Shown: positions 35,444 to 47,350, counted from the first letter of the stretch. The stretch is 64,000 nt of DNA from Athripsodes cinereus (GCA_947579605.1 OX388314.1:17977982-18041981); one strand, 5' to 3'. Numbers and translations are program-made. Notes: a model not told the origin generated them from the letters alone.

Positions 35444-36110
35444 ATACAGTTTAAATACCTCGGCAGTATCATAACAAATACACCCGACCCAGATACAGAG
35501 GTAAAATGCAGGATAGAAGTTGCTCGTGCTGCATTTAATAAAATGAGACCCTTCTTCTGTGACGATAATTTGAATCTAAAACTTCGACAATGAATGATAA
35601 AAGCTTATATATGGTCAGCTCTATTATACGGATGTGAAACATGGACTCTGAAAGTAAACGAAATGAATCGGTTAGAAGCATTCGAAATGTGGGTACACCG
35701 AAGAATGCTTCGTATACCTTGGACCGAAAGGGTCAGTAACATCGAAGTGCTTAGGAGAGCCGGAGCCAAGAGAGAGCTGTTGTCGATTGTCAAAGTGAGG
35801 AAGGTCTCATATTTGAGTCACGTGCTGCGTGGAGAGAAGTACAGTCTCCTCCGCCTTATATTGGAGGACAAGATAGAAGGAAGACGGGGAGTTGGCAGAA
35901 AGCAGATGTCCTGGCTGCGCAATATTAGAGAATGGACCGGAATGAGGACAGTGGATGACCTGTTCAGAGCGGCACAGGACAGGGAGGTTTTCGCCGGAGT
36001 GATCGCCAACGTCGGGGGGACCCGACACGACACAGAAAGAAGAATAGATACATTACTCTCAATAGTTGAAAATTTTCGTAGAGGGCAGTTTCCGTAGAGT
36101 ACTTGACAAA
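35444..36110 (+). pseudogene. RTE/L2-like pol C-terminal fragment with one stop
   Basis: The frame starts in FKYLGSIITNTPDPDTEVKC and runs through ARAAFNKMRPFF to an in-frame TGA at 35591-35593, where relatives usually have arginine. It then continues as KAYIWSALLYGCETWTL, AFEMWVHRRMLRIPWTERVS and WLRNIREWTGMRTVDDLF to TAG at 36095-36097. A single CGA-to-TGA change would explain the break. The DNA is more G+C-rich than its surroundings. The copy is 5'-truncated. Confidence 0.85.
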
Positions 36111-37588
36111 GAATGGTTCTCCCACAGTTTTCGAGTACCTATCCTATAAAAATCATATTTGTGAAACATCACATAATTACAAGACTTGTACCTTAATTAT
36201 TCAATGCAGTGATTAGGTTTTGTCACCGGTGCTTTATGTCTTATTTTCCTATGACATATAAATGAACCTATGACAGAGGTATGTAAACAGATAGGTAAAT
36301 AATTATATTTTCATGTTTACGAACAAACTGAAACGCTTATTTAAAGATTATAGAATATCTACTTATGTATGTAACGATAAACTAAATTAGAAGGAATCTG
36401 CTTAATATAGTTATACTAAGAAATGTAATGTATTATGTAAGCTGAGATAATTTATATTATATCTACTACCACGACAAGTCGTTCCTATTTCCGTTTTGGT
36501 ATATTTCTTATCAACTGTAGGTTATTCGAAAACCGTAGTGGCGACACATCGCTGATAATATGTTAAATTATACCTCTTGCGGTGGAGCAACTCTTTAATT
36601 TATTTTGTATCCCCGTGAGGTCTGAAAATTACAGTAATATAATACCTACCGCTGATTATTTTTGAAAAACTTCCAAAAAATATCTTCAAAATACTGTATT
36701 TGGAATAAAGTATACATATTTTTACATTTTTCGTATACGTGATACAACTATATTTTTATTTGATGTTATGTTATAGGAATTAGAGATACGTTGAAGAATT
36801 AGAATTATCACAAAAAAGGGGAATAAGTAAGAAACTATTAAATATGAAACAAACTTACGGAAGCTTGTTGAAGGGCCTTAGAGCCATCTATGCCTCTACT
36901 TCGGCAGATCCATGATTAAGGCACCCTTTACTATTCTTTTAATTTTATTATCATTTCAAACCAGTTTAAGAAACATTCATGATTTTTTCATGCTCAATAT
37001 CTTTTGAAAGAATATTTTCCTTGATTTATTAAACTTGTTTACGATATCACAAAGTATTTTATTTTTCAGTTACGAGTATAAATACAAATAAGCAATTACA
37101 TATTCTTACGAACTTCGTGGAAATGATCAGAAGTAAGAAAACCATCAGTTTAAATAAAATACAGTCAAAAATATTTCCACTTGTGTGACTCTGTTATTAG
37201 CTTTGAAATATTTTATTTACATTGCAATAAATTATATTTTTTCACTAGACAAACTAAAGTAAGTAAGTTTATTGTACGTTTTTTCTCAAAAACATCATAC
37301 TATTTACTTAACTCAATAATTTATTTGTTCTTTCTGTGCTTCATATCTCTTTCACTCTCACGAAAGTTCAGAGAGCAAAAGAAAACAATTTTGGTAATTT
37401 AATACTACAGAGATGATTCGATTTAAAACTATTTGAATTATAAGACGACATTTTCATATTATTATTTAAGCTCCTAGATCTCAACTGAATTTCGTAGACG
37501 GATATGGAAATAAAAGAAAATTGTTAGCCTAGTAATGAAAATAAAATTAATTGTATTTTTAGAAAAGAACTCTCCCACTATCTATCTA
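36111..37588. other. No gene seen
   Basis: AT-rich spacer without recognised repeats or motifs. Confidence 0.45.
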
Positions 37589-37700
37589 CACCATCACGGC
37601 ATCTTCCACAAGTGAGATGAACAGTAGACTTAACTGAATTTAATTAAAAATAAGACATTCAGGACTTGTGAAATACCTTATCACTGAAGTGAAGATGTGA
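37589..37700 (+). repeat. Dispersed ~130-bp repeat copy
   Basis: It shares ACCATCACGGCATCTTCCAC, GACATTCAGGA and GAAGATGTGAAAT with the other copies. The middle is shortened. Confidence 0.65.
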
Positions 37701-37969
37701 AATATCTTATACGCCATGTTTTACAAATATTTACCTTTTATAAGGCACTCGAAATATGTATTATAAAAAAATTGGAGAACCTATTTTCTTTCGGGGATTT
37801 CACGAAACGTGTTTATACTTATTTCCAAACAGATCTATTCTTTCCAAAGCATTTAGTTTACGACCCTTACCTTCCGAGTGTAATACCATTACATTGTCAG
37901 GATGGAATGAGTGATCCTGTTCAATGCAATGATCAGCCATCTCAGAAAGTCTAGATAATCCTCTAAATC

Positions 37970-38436
37970 AAGGGTGGCCAACCCGCGGTGGTAGCCTGCG
38001 GGCCGCATGATGATGATGATGATTTTGGATGATTTTATTTTATTTATGACGCCGTTTTACAGTCTCTAGACCGTCTCAAGGGCGCCAGTGAAGAGTTTAG
38101 TTTTTAATTTGCCTCTGAAGCTAGTGACCGTCTGACGGCCCGTTGGGTGTCTACGTGCGGCCCGCGAAGCATATGCACACTTTTTTTAATAATAGTCGGT
38201 AAAGGAACCAACCCGTTACTTTTTTGAAAGAGGTATTAAAAGAAAATATGCTTAAAGAAAATCGAGGAGTTTTGAAACATTTCAAATTCTTATACCATTT
38301 TGAAAATTTGGCGACAGGGAGGTAGAAATTTTAAAATTATCAAATGTTCCATATATGGAGTATCAATATACTTGTGCGGCCCGGTAAAAAATCTCATTCT
38401 GAAATTTGGCCCGGCTGTTGAAAAGGTTGGCCACCC
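37970..38436. mobile_element. Non-autonomous hAT-like element (MITE)
   Basis: The ends are inverted repeats of GGGTGGCCAACC (37973-37984 and 38425-38436), and the left end begins CAAGGGTGG. The CAxGGGTGGCCAACC start and GCGGCCC-rich flanks resemble Charlie-type hAT elements. No coding frame is present. A LINE end lies inside, and the right end abuts the CACTG element at 38438, so the expected 8-bp duplication cannot be seen. Confidence 0.65.
37995..38140 (-). mobile_element. LINE 3' end inserted in a hAT-like MITE
   Basis: On the minus strand this encodes VTSFRGKLKTKLFTGALETV, followed by ACGGCGTCAT and an ATCATC repeat tail. It is the same family as 40915-41130. It interrupts the G+C-rich start of the MITE at 37970-38436. 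Confidence 0.8.
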
Positions 38437-38437
38437 A

Positions 38438-40131
38438 CACTGAGAAAAATACTAACGAAATTTCACAACGAATCATTGGTACGTACTATCAAATTAGGAC
38501 CAGAGATCGTAACAACGATTCATTAGTACAGATCTATTGACTTCACAACCAATTCATTGGTACATTTACCAACAACTTTCTTCACAGTGACGTCATCAAC
38601 TTGAAGTTGGCTGCAGAACGAATCGTTGGTACGAATCAATTGATTTACTTGTCATACTTACGTAGGTACCTATACATAACCTCAAAATGTAGCTGTCAAA
38701 AGTCCAATAATATTAATCGCGTTTAGTTGTAAAATGTGATCTATTTTTCTAATAACGGTATAATAATTTGAAACATACCAACAAAAATAATATTATTAGA
38801 ATAATTATTCACACTTTACAAATAAACATTGTGATTAATATAAGTAGAAAAAGTAGGTAGGAAATTAAAATAAAAAAAATCTTTTAAGTAGTTACTTGCG
38901 TAAAATAATAGTTTATTAAAAATAACAAAGGAAAAAAATAAAAATAAAGACAGTTAATAAAGACACACATTAAAACATACATAAAAATATACACCATATT
39001 ATAGGAAACCAAATAAAACAGCCATAGACATACTATACTTGTAGTGCAGTACATTTTTTTGGAATATTCCTGTTCCAACACTTCCAACATAATACCCATT
39101 AATAACAATAATAATATTGTGATGTCTCACTCCATATCGTTTAGATGATAGTGGTATCTTTGTCTCAGCTCTGTTACTTCTTGTACATTCAATATCAATG
39201 TCCATTTTATTTTCTGTGGGAAAACATAAGGAATATATTAAGTTTAGGTCAATGCATCAAAACTTCAATAATTTAGAATTATTTTAATGTAGCATTATAT
39301 CTGGGAATAACAATGCGGTGTAATATTGTGGTTTTATTAAGCACAAAATTATTTATACACTGATTTGTATGTAGGTTAGGTTAGTTATGTAGTCTGGTGT
39401 TTTTTGTGCAAAAGCACATTTATTGGCAATCATTTCATTAACATAACATTTCTTGAGTGAAAACTATGTATATAATTACGAGAATATAAGTAGAAATAAA
39501 TAAATATTGCACATTAAATTAAAACAATATGACAAACAACAAATAAGTGATGGTAGGTACTTACTACTGAATAATTCTATTTTATCCTCAAATCCCCAGG
39601 ACTTTAACAACTCAAAAAGATACATAGCTTTGTTTCATTGACAAAACACACTAACTTCACGGTCAGCAGAATAATAAATTCACAATTTCTCAATAACAAA
39701 AGATTAGAAATCGTTACAACGCAATATTTTCGATCGAACATTTTTTGTATTTGTTGTTTGTATAGGTACATAACTACATACCGAAAAATGACAGAAAAAA
39801 CGGAAACGAAGTAACAGCGTAAGTAAACGGACGTGCCAACGCGTTTTTTACTTTATTGTCTTATATGATAAGATCACTTTTTAAATAAACAGAGTACTAC
39901 TCTTTGAATCCACTAGCGCCATACGGATGTTTAGTTAACTAAAACGTTAGTAAAGGAGCCGAATAATTTCAAAATCTGTAAGTATACACAAAAGATGATG
40001 GTAAGCGCCGAGAAATTTACTGTTACGTATAATTAAATGATTGTTTGCGTCTTATTATATCAATAGTAAGGCGAGCAAAATAATTTATTGTTATAGATCA
40101 ATTGAATTTGGAGATGTACCTTTTCTCAGTG
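38438..40131. mobile_element. CACTG-ended element, 1.7 kb
   Basis: The left end, CACTGAGAAAA, is repeated inverted at 40121-40131. The first roughly 110 bases match the arms of the foldback MITE at 16397-16654. The interior is AT-rich. On the minus strand a 68-codon frame (38999-39205) with RSNRAETKIPLSSKRYGVRH follows a good splice acceptor (TTTTCCCACAG near 39215), so a spliced gene remnant may be present. I recognise no transposase motif. The left end abuts the hAT-like MITE. Confidence 0.55.
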
Positions 40132-40288
40132 CATGCTCTAAATGCTCTATAGTGTTCCTTCACTCTCGTTCCTTCACTCTTAGATATAAGAACACCCCCT
40201 CTTAAAATTCCTTTTGTTCCATCTAACCCTTAGACTATTATAACGTAGGTTAGTTTGTTCTATTCTTTAGTTTTAAGTAACTCTTGCT

Positions 40289-40310
40289 CTGAAGATGCCG
40301 CAAGGCGAAA
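40289..40310 (+). ncRNA. Hammerhead-ribozyme-like core
   Basis: The sequence is CTGAAGA (40289-40295, matching CUGANGA), one extra T, a 3-bp stem GCC/GGC closed by GCAA, then GAAA (40307-40310). This is the conserved core around stem II of hammerhead ribozymes. A cleavage triplet with stems I and III is not obvious. Downstream is GCGCTCGGCAATTAG. Such motifs are known in the terminal repeats of Penelope-like retroelements. Activity is unproven. Confidence 0.45.
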
Positions 40311-40914
40311 GCGCTCGGCAATTAGAATTTAGTCTATATATTAATATATGACTAAATAATCCTACGTGAAAATTAAACAGTGTTTAGTTTAACATTTTAT
40401 AACTCATATTAAAATTAATTTTCACAACGCACCTACTTTTAATTTAATAGATCTATTCCATTTATTCAAATCGAAGTTAATAATGATGACTTTTCTAATA
40501 CATGATGCTCTTGAGTGTAGGTCAAATGAGCAATAAGTAAAAATATTTACAAGAATAAAATAATATTCAATAATTTGTATCCCACAAAAAGATTCCCAGT
40601 AAAATATAACACAACACCTGAAATTCATGATAAAATTTGAAAATATTCTTTGCAGAATTTTATCAAAATTTCTTTCATCCTGATCTGTTTTAAATGTCAT
40701 AGTACTTAAGGGGATTTATTCTGTAAGGTCCGTATAATGACCCTTCGATTTGTAAATACATTGTCGAATAATAGGTAGGTATCGAAGAAAATTATTTTTA
40801 GGATGGTGCAAAAATTCTTTTCACTTTCATTTAAATTGTTATTTTTTTTTATATTATGCCTCTGACTTCTAAGTTAAAAGTCCGTCGTACGAATTTTCCT
40901 ATAGACTTAGGTAA

Positions 40915-41130
40915 CCATTACTGAGCCCAATAGGGCCTATAAGTCTAACTTCTATGAGAGGGCTTTTGATGTTGTTGGGCCGGTTACATGGAATCGCCTA
41001 CCAATACCATTGAGAGACAATCAGACTGTCATCAGCTTCAGATGCAAATTGAAAACTGCACTCTTCACCGGCGCCCTTGAGACTGTCTAGGGACTTAAAC
41101 GGCGTCAAAACAAAATCATCATCATCACCA
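40915..41130 (+). pseudogene. CR1/Jockey-like LINE 3' end
   Basis: The DNA encodes AYKSNFYERAFDVVGPVTWN, then RLPIPLRDNQTVISF and LKTALFTGALETV before a stop. The 3' UTR carries ACGGCGTC and then an ATCATCATC tail. Such triplet tails are usual for this clade. The copy is 5'-truncated. Confidence 0.8.
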
Positions 41131-41462
41131 TTTCGCAAATATTATATCTGTACCTGAGAGCCATTTAGTCTTAAGTACTAAAATGCCATTTTCAAATTTC
41201 AATTTTTTAATCGAAAAAATCTCAACATTTTACCAGTAATAAGCTGTATATAGTAGGTATACGAGTATACCATACTGATGCGTACTTTAATTCTTATGAC
41301 CCTAAGCATTTCTGTACTTAAGACTCACGACTGTTGTATTATTTCCGCTTTTTTTGTAAATTTGCCATTTTTGTCACAAATGAACTTGAATCCTAATGGC
41401 TCTCAGGTACAGATATTAATTAAAATAAGATATTTTACAGACCTTTAAACAAATGCAATTTA

Positions 41463-41580
41463 AAACAAATGTTTTTTCTTTCATATTGTTTTTAATGAAA
41501 GAGACGTCTTTCGTCTTACAAGGACATTGTCAATCATCAATCGGATTGACAATTTCCAATAAAAATCCGTGTAGTAAAAA
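41463..41580 (+). repeat. Partial copy of the AAAACAAATG MITE
   Basis: It shares the left end and the word AAGGACATTGTCAATC with the element at 44813-44930, and contains its own short inverted pair CAATCGGATTGACAATTTCC around it. Confidence 0.4.
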
Positions 41581-41828
41581 AAAACGGAGGCGCTATTTTC
41601 ACCCATTTTTTTTTTTTTTCTATACAAACAGAAATATTCCGCGAAAAAGTGGTTATTTCTACCCAAAGTACATACCAACCACAGATACTAGATACCAAGT
41701 ATTTGTTTGACGTTTATACTGTCATTAGACTTGTGTGACGTTTTGTTAGTAATTTCTAACTAATTTGTGTTTTAACTATTATTTTGTTTATGTTAATAGA
41801 TTGCATTTAATTTTCTCTTAAATATTTT

Positions 41829-42043
41829 CTACAAATTAAGTGTTTTTAAGTCACTTATAGGTTAAATTTCATAATATCTTGGATATTTCATTCTGTATAC
41901 TACAAATTAAGTGTTTTTAAGTCACTTATAGGTTAAATTTCATAATATCTTGGATAATTCATTCTGTATACTACAAATTAAGTGTTTTTAAGTCGCTTAT
42001 AGGTTAAATTTCTGAATATCTTGGATATTTTATTCGATGTACT
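41829..42043. repeat. 71-bp tandem repeat, three copies
   Basis: Units start at 41829, 41900 and 41971, each with CTACAAATTAAGTGTTTTTA and GGTTAAATTTC. The first two differ at one or two positions, while the third has several changes and fades at its end. Confidence 0.92.
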
Positions 42044-43487
42044 ATAAATAATGTCCTGATTGTTTTAAGTGTAATTTTATAATGTGCAGGTAACATTGCT
42101 CACGAGCTTTGTATTAAAACAATTGATCTATATAATAAAATAGATGAAATATTACACTTCGTTTTTGTTATTCTAATGTATTTTGAAGATTTAAAGAATT
42201 TCCTTGTGAAATTTTAAAATTAATTTTACAGACTCCATATTACTATATAATGCAAAAAAAATATTCTATTAGACAAAACACAACAATTTTATTGAAGAAA
42301 TGGCAATAGTGCCACTACCATAGATTAACCATAGAGTAGTGTTTTAATTTGGATTGTTTTCACAGTTTTTGTTTCATTTAGAAAAAGGACAGAAATACAG
42401 AAATATATTTATTTACCTCGGGTTGTTTATGGTAAAAAAGAAAAAAAAAAAAAAAATGGGTAGAAATAACCTCAGCCAAAAAAAAAAATTTTTTTTATTA
42501 CTAAACAACAACACAGTGAAAAGCTTAAAAACAAAATTACTTCCTCATTTTTTTCAGTTAACTGTTTGGTTAATATTTACTTCAGTCAAAATTATTTACA
42601 TATAACACTGAATCTCTATTTGTACTGAGATCTTAAAATCCTGCAGGGCTACTCTTGAATTCAATTAAGATTAGATTCGATCTTAAGATCAAGATTAGAT
42701 CAAGACTAGAAGATGGCACTCCCGACACAATCTAGTCTTGAACTGAATCTAATCTTATCTTTAAGACGTCTTAATTTAGAGATGTATTTCCTAACGCCGT
42801 TATCTATGGGTACCAACCTAACAAGGACGACAACTAAATTATTAATTCTTAAAATTCACGTGATATCACCGTATTTCAACATTTTTTATAAACCTAAAAT
42901 AATTTTTTGATAAAAAGAAATGAAATTTATACTATATATTGATGTATAACAGTGCAATTAACTTATAAATAATATTTTAAAATACCTTTGCACTGACATG
43001 ATTTTTGTCTATGAATTCTACCACTGACAGCTCTTCTTTCGTTAGCTCGTTACTGTCATATTCGTTTGTGTACTTTAGTATAATTATATGTTATTTTGGT
43101 ATATTTATTATTCTATGAACGCGTTAGCAATTGAAAATAATACTTTATAAGTTATATTTATAACATTATATGGTGGAATTATCTCAACAACAGTTTGTGT
43201 GACAAAGCAAACCATATGTAAGCCATTAATGTTGAATGTTTTAGCTATTCGACATGCCCATCGAAGCATGTGTTTTATCCATTTTTAATATTATCCAAAA
43301 TAATATTTAAGTCTCAACACACAATCAAATTGAGACTTTTTTGTAATAGTTTACTCAATATGTGTTAAATTATTGAAATTTAATTCATAGGTTATGAATA
43401 CACCTATCTAGGTTGGAGGAATACTTTTTCACTTAAATAAGTAGTTTTTTTTATAATTATGTACAATAAGTAATATTATATTTTCAG

Positions 43488-43544
43488 ATGCCCCGAATTT
43501 GTTACATGCTTGGATGTAAAGCAAACTATGAATATTTGTGTTAA
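43488..43544 (+). pseudogene. THAP-domain N-terminal exon remnant
   Basis: After the acceptor-like TATATTTTCAG, an ATG opens a frame reading MPRICYMLGCKANYEYL and stops after 18 codons. MPxxC-x4-C is the usual start of THAP zinc-finger domains, which bind DNA in P-element transposases and in host THAP proteins. The rest of the finger is not recognisable, so this is a broken fragment or a coincidence. Confidence 0.4.
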
Positions 43545-43649
43545 CAGACAATCACAATGTTAAGCGGATTTTAAAAAGTGGGCACCCCGATAAACATATG
43601 AAGATAATTAGAAAAATCGGGCATCTAAGTTCATATTTTATGCTCTAGC

Positions 43650-43800
43650 ATTGGATTGGATTAGAACAGCGCTCTTTTTGGAAACTATCATTGGGCATTC
43701 TCAGAACATGTTCCAGCCAGGACCGTCGTCTCTCCAGTATTACGTAAATTACAGGTCTCTGCCGGGTGCACCGGCGCGCAGCATCATACCCAAATAAAAA
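43650..43800 (-). pseudogene. Short LINE pol remnant
   Basis: The minus-strand frame contains RRRSWLEHVLRMPNDSFQK, resembling the W-GH-LRM segment of RTE-like reverse transcriptases. The remainder is not recognisable. Confidence 0.45.
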
Positions 43801-44254
43801 TGTGCTCACATCTCTTTTTGAATATGCAATGATGATATGCATAGTGTAGCTGCTGTTATTATCAACACGTTGTTTTGTTATAATATTAGTTTTGTTAGTT
43901 AAAATTATTTAGTATATTTTACTCTATTTATAATAAAAAATTATGTCTCATTATGAAAGTGAAGACAAATTTGATGAGCGCCTGAACGTAATGATTGATA
44001 GACCTCGATATTTATTTCGTCGCCCTGTGAAAGACTCGCAAAATCCATTCAGTAGTGATTAATCAACGATTGCGAATTGACTAATCACGAGCAGTGTGTG
44101 GACTGCACAGCTAAGTGTTGTTTTAGAATATGGTTTACTTCGCATAGCGATAGATATTTACTTAAAATAGCGTTGGCGGTCGCTATGCGTAAGTATTGTT
44201 TTAGAATACGAGCTTAAGTCCTGACAAACAAAATCAGACGTCTCACTGAAACTT

Positions 44255-44360
44255 ACTATTTATTTATTCTTTTTGCACATCATATTATATAACAGTGTAA
44301 ACAAAACAATATGAAATTTAAAAAATCTAGGACGATATGCAGTGGCGAGATTATCACTAT
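44255..44360 (-). mobile_element. LINE 3' end fragment
   Basis: On the minus strand it ends ATGATGTGCAAAAAGAATAA and ATAAATAG, a tail like that at 28848-28930 (GATGTGCAGAAAGAATGAAA). No coding part is recognised. Confidence 0.45.
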
Positions 44361-44464
44361 AAAGTGATTACTTCCATCTAACCACGACATTATATTTTGT
44401 TTATTTATTATTTTTGTATTGCCTAATTCTCTAATCTAATTAATAAATTTGATTCTCATTTTTG

Positions 44465-44791
44465 TTATATCTTCTTAAAAAAACAATATATTTCTTGTTT
44501 GCTTTGAATAATAAAATTTTGTTGTATGGAAAACTCATTTCTAAAATCTTTCCCGGCTGTTGAAAATATTTTTTTTTTAAATAAATTGACATGTTTTGAC
44601 AAAAAATGTTTTGTTTTTAACAACCTTGCCAAACAAATACTTCTAAGATTCCACAATTTCCTTCTTTCAATGTCCCTAAAGCATCTTCCATCCCTTGCAA
44701 ACAAACTTCTCAAATGTACATACTCGCTTACTTGCTCCAAACATTCATCACCAAACTTTATTTCGCAAATTGCTTTATTGCACTCTTTCAA
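44465..44791 (-). pseudogene. Non-LTR reverse transcriptase fragment
   Basis: The frame begins CEIKFGDECLEQVSEYVHL, then RSLFARDGRC and DIERR, matching the same region as 44940-45365 but from a separate copy. After that it loses similarity and runs as AT-rich sequence. Confidence 0.65.
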
Positions 44792-44812
44792 ACACTATAT
44801 TATTTTTAAACT

Positions 44813-44930
44813 AAAACAAATGTTTTTTTCCCAATATTGATTCTTATAGAGACATCTTTTGTCTTTCAAGGACATTGTCAATCTGATCGATGTGAAAAAT
44901 CAATATAGCGGAAAAAAACATTTGTTTTCT
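44813..44930. mobile_element. Short MITE with AAAACAAATGTTTTTT ends
   Basis: The ends AAAACAAATGTTTTTTT and AAAAAAACATTTGTTTT are inverted repeats. The interior AAGGACATTGTCAAT is shared with 41460-41560, where a similar left end AAAACAAATGTTTTTTC occurs without a clear right end. Confidence 0.5.
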
Positions 44931-44939
44931 AATTTAATC

Positions 44940-45365
44940 CTTGGACGGCCACGTTTCTGAGCATTATACCTCAACCATATGTTTTTTTTTTATTATTCTG
45001 TCCTCATTCATCCTTCCCACATTCACAACTGCCATAGTTTGTTCACCTTCATTATTGTTACTACCCAGATTTCATTTAACAATTTTCAAGGATCACACTA
45101 TTACACAATCTGTCCCTCAGACTTTCACCACACATTCTTCTCAATGACTTCACTTCAAGTGCATTTATACCATTTTAATTCTCCTTCAGCTGAGTCCAAG
45201 TCACACTTGCATACATTAGTGTTGGCACTAAGTTAACCGAGTGCACCAATCTTTCAGCTACAAAAGAAATATTTCTGTTAGTTTTCCAAATTTTCTTCTT
45301 TCAATATCATATCATTCATCTCACGTAAATAGACTACCCAAATATACACATTCATCTACTTATTC
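44940..45365 (-). pseudogene. Decayed non-LTR reverse transcriptase fragment
   Basis: Read on the minus strand, the DNA encodes VDECVYLGSLFT, then a tract like YASVTWTQL, then LEVKSLRRMCGESLRDRLCN, in more than one frame. This is the order found in the thumb and post-thumb region of RTE-like reverse transcriptases. Several stops and frameshifts mark it as old. Confidence 0.7.
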
Positions 45366-45389
45366 CAAAATTTTATTATAATACAAGCC

Positions 45390-45640
45390 TGGAAGCACAA
45401 CTTCTTCTCAGCCCACTCCTGGACGAAGGCCTCCTCCGTTTCCTTCCACGCCATTCGATCCTGCGGCGTCTGAATCCTGTTGACCTCAGTTTTTCGAGTA
45501 ATATTATCCTTCCACCTCATTAAGGGGTCTTCCTTTACTCCTGGTATCCAAGATGTAAGAGACTTTAGGCATTTGTCATCTGGGCTTCTAGCTATGTGTC
45601 CCACCCATCTCCATTTAAGAGTTGTGACACATTGTGAATA
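45390..45640 (-). pseudogene. LINE pol C-terminal fragment
   Basis: The minus-strand frame encodes TLKWRWVGHIARSPDDK, SLTSWIPGVKEDPLMRWKDN and RMAWKETEEAFVQEWAEK. This is the typical terminal domain of RTE-like retrotransposons, where W-GH-AR and RW-D motifs precede a W-EAF-QEW end. The copy is 5'-truncated, with a short deletion where relatives have a GRGRP-like run. Confidence 0.8.
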
Positions 45641-46382
45641 CAAGATTTGAAAAAATTGTCTACTCATTGACTTAAAAACAGTGCGTATTAAAAGAGTTAC
45701 TTTTTTACTTTCTACCAATAATAAATACTTGATATATTTAAAGTTTCTCAGTTTTATAGGAATATATTTGACAAGGATGTAATTTAAGGGAAAAAACATT
45801 GTAATTTCAAAACATAATGTCTATTTATTTCAAATAAATAAATAATATTCAGTTAACATATATTTTATTGTATTAGTCATACAGTTTTTGTTCAATACAC
45901 AATAAGAATATTATATCGTGTTGCATATTCAAAAAGAAACATGTGCACACATTTGTATTTAGGCATACTCTTTTAAAACTGTTCATTAAGGCATTAAAAT
46001 TGTAGTTTGGACTTTTTATTGACATATGATATTATTCTTTAAGCATTGAATTTTAATATTTGATACTAAAAATCACTTTATAAAATGGTTATGATGTCAT
46101 TATGAGCAGTTTAATCTGGTAATGTCAAAATATTTATGAATTCACATGTTCCTTTTTGAATATGCAACGACGATATGTTATGACACATGAACCAATCAAG
46201 ACTACATCTGAAATGCTACAAAGACATCAAATCAAAAAAGCTATGTAATATAATAAAAGCTGTGATGTGATATAGCATGTTTGAAATGAAGAAAAATGAA
46301 TATATTTATAATAGAATACACACTGTAATTACAACATACACAGAATGTACGCAGCACAGAGTTAAATATAATAAATAATTTT

Positions 46383-46475
46383 GGGTTAGCTGGAAAAACT
46401 ATACCCTCTGTATATTGATTTAAATTTATTTTTAGATAAATTTGCTTGTAATCAATGTACAAATAAATAAAATAT
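46383..46475 (+). mobile_element. LINE 3' end, same family, shortened
   Basis: It shares CCCTCTGTATATTGATT and AATCAATGTAC with the copy at 24779-24906 and ends in AAATAAATAAAA. Internal bases have been lost. Confidence 0.6.
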
Positions 46476-46499
46476 AAACATTTCAAGTGATGACAACAA

Positions 46500-46534
46500 A
46501 TATACCATCACGTTATATCCCAAATGGGGTAGAG
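46500..46534 (+). repeat. Dispersed repeat, 5' end only
   Basis: TACCATCACGTTATATCCCA followed by AATGGGGTAG matches the first 30 bases of the family. Confidence 0.45.
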
Positions 46535-46934
46535 AAAGAGTAAAGTTTAATTTATCGACCGACGGTTCTTGGTGGAGGTTCATATTAATAATTTTTGAAT
46601 TGAGTTATTATCGTGTATCTTCAACCATATTATTATAATTTTGAGCTGCTGTGGACGGTCAGACGATGCTATTATTTTAATCTATTGTTTTCTATTTGTC
46701 ACATACCTAACTTGTAATGAAGGTTCATTTTGGTTTTGCCTGACGATCAGAGCGGAAGTTCTTGAAAGCTGGTTCGCAAGAATAAATAAAGTTAATAGTG
46801 GAATAATTATATATTTTGTTTCATTTTAAAAATTATTAGAAGTGATAGAGAATGTGACGTAATATTAACAAAGAAATTTTTGTAAATTCTGACATTATTG
46901 TTAATTCTTTAAAAAATACTAGTAATTGGAAATC

Positions 46935-47310
46935 ACGGCATGAAAGCTGAAGGTAATCATTTCCAGGCAGTTGGCCCCCGTGACACTGAAGCTCCTCTCT
47001 GCAAATTTGGAAGTGTTTGCCCTGTTGGGTTCTACAAGTTTGTTGTGGTGGAAGATGAGCGCTGTGGTCGCCTTATAGAGTTTCGTCGATGGGACAGAGC
47101 TCAGTGAGGTATAGATGTGCTGCGCCGCTCAAGGCTTTATGAACCGTGAGGCACAGTTTGAACTCTACTCTCTTTGGGATTCTCAGCCAACGTAGCTCCT
47201 TATTATTAAGCAATGGTGTGATGTGTCAGCGCTTATTCTCTCTGTAAATGGTTCCAGCAGCAGCATTAAAGGCTATCTGGACAGTTGAGAAGGATTCCAA
47301 GAGCTAAATA
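46935..47310 (-). pseudogene. Decayed CR1/Jockey-like LINE fragment
   Basis: Read on the minus strand, the DNA encodes pieces in several frames: QIAFNAAAGTIYRE, ELRWLRIPKRVEFKLCLTVH and ANTSKFAERSFSV. These match the fragments at 10305-10557 and 63299-63742 in order, so this is one retrotransposon copy with multiple frameshifts and stops. It is an old pseudogene. Confidence 0.8.
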
Positions 47311-47350
47311 ATATCCAAATATAACCTGTAAACGAAACATTATTTAATAA

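Noticed and set aside
41829..42043. Centromeric or satellite array
   Set aside because: Only three units are present, with no extension into longer arrays in this window.
42354..42605. 83-codon protein with a lysine run
   Set aside because: The lysines come from a poly(A) tract and the frame has no other feature.
44526..44840. 104-codon plus-strand gene
   Set aside because: It is antisense to a reverse-transcriptase fragment (EIKFGDECLEQVSEYV on the minus strand) and is rich in F, L and K from A/T runs.
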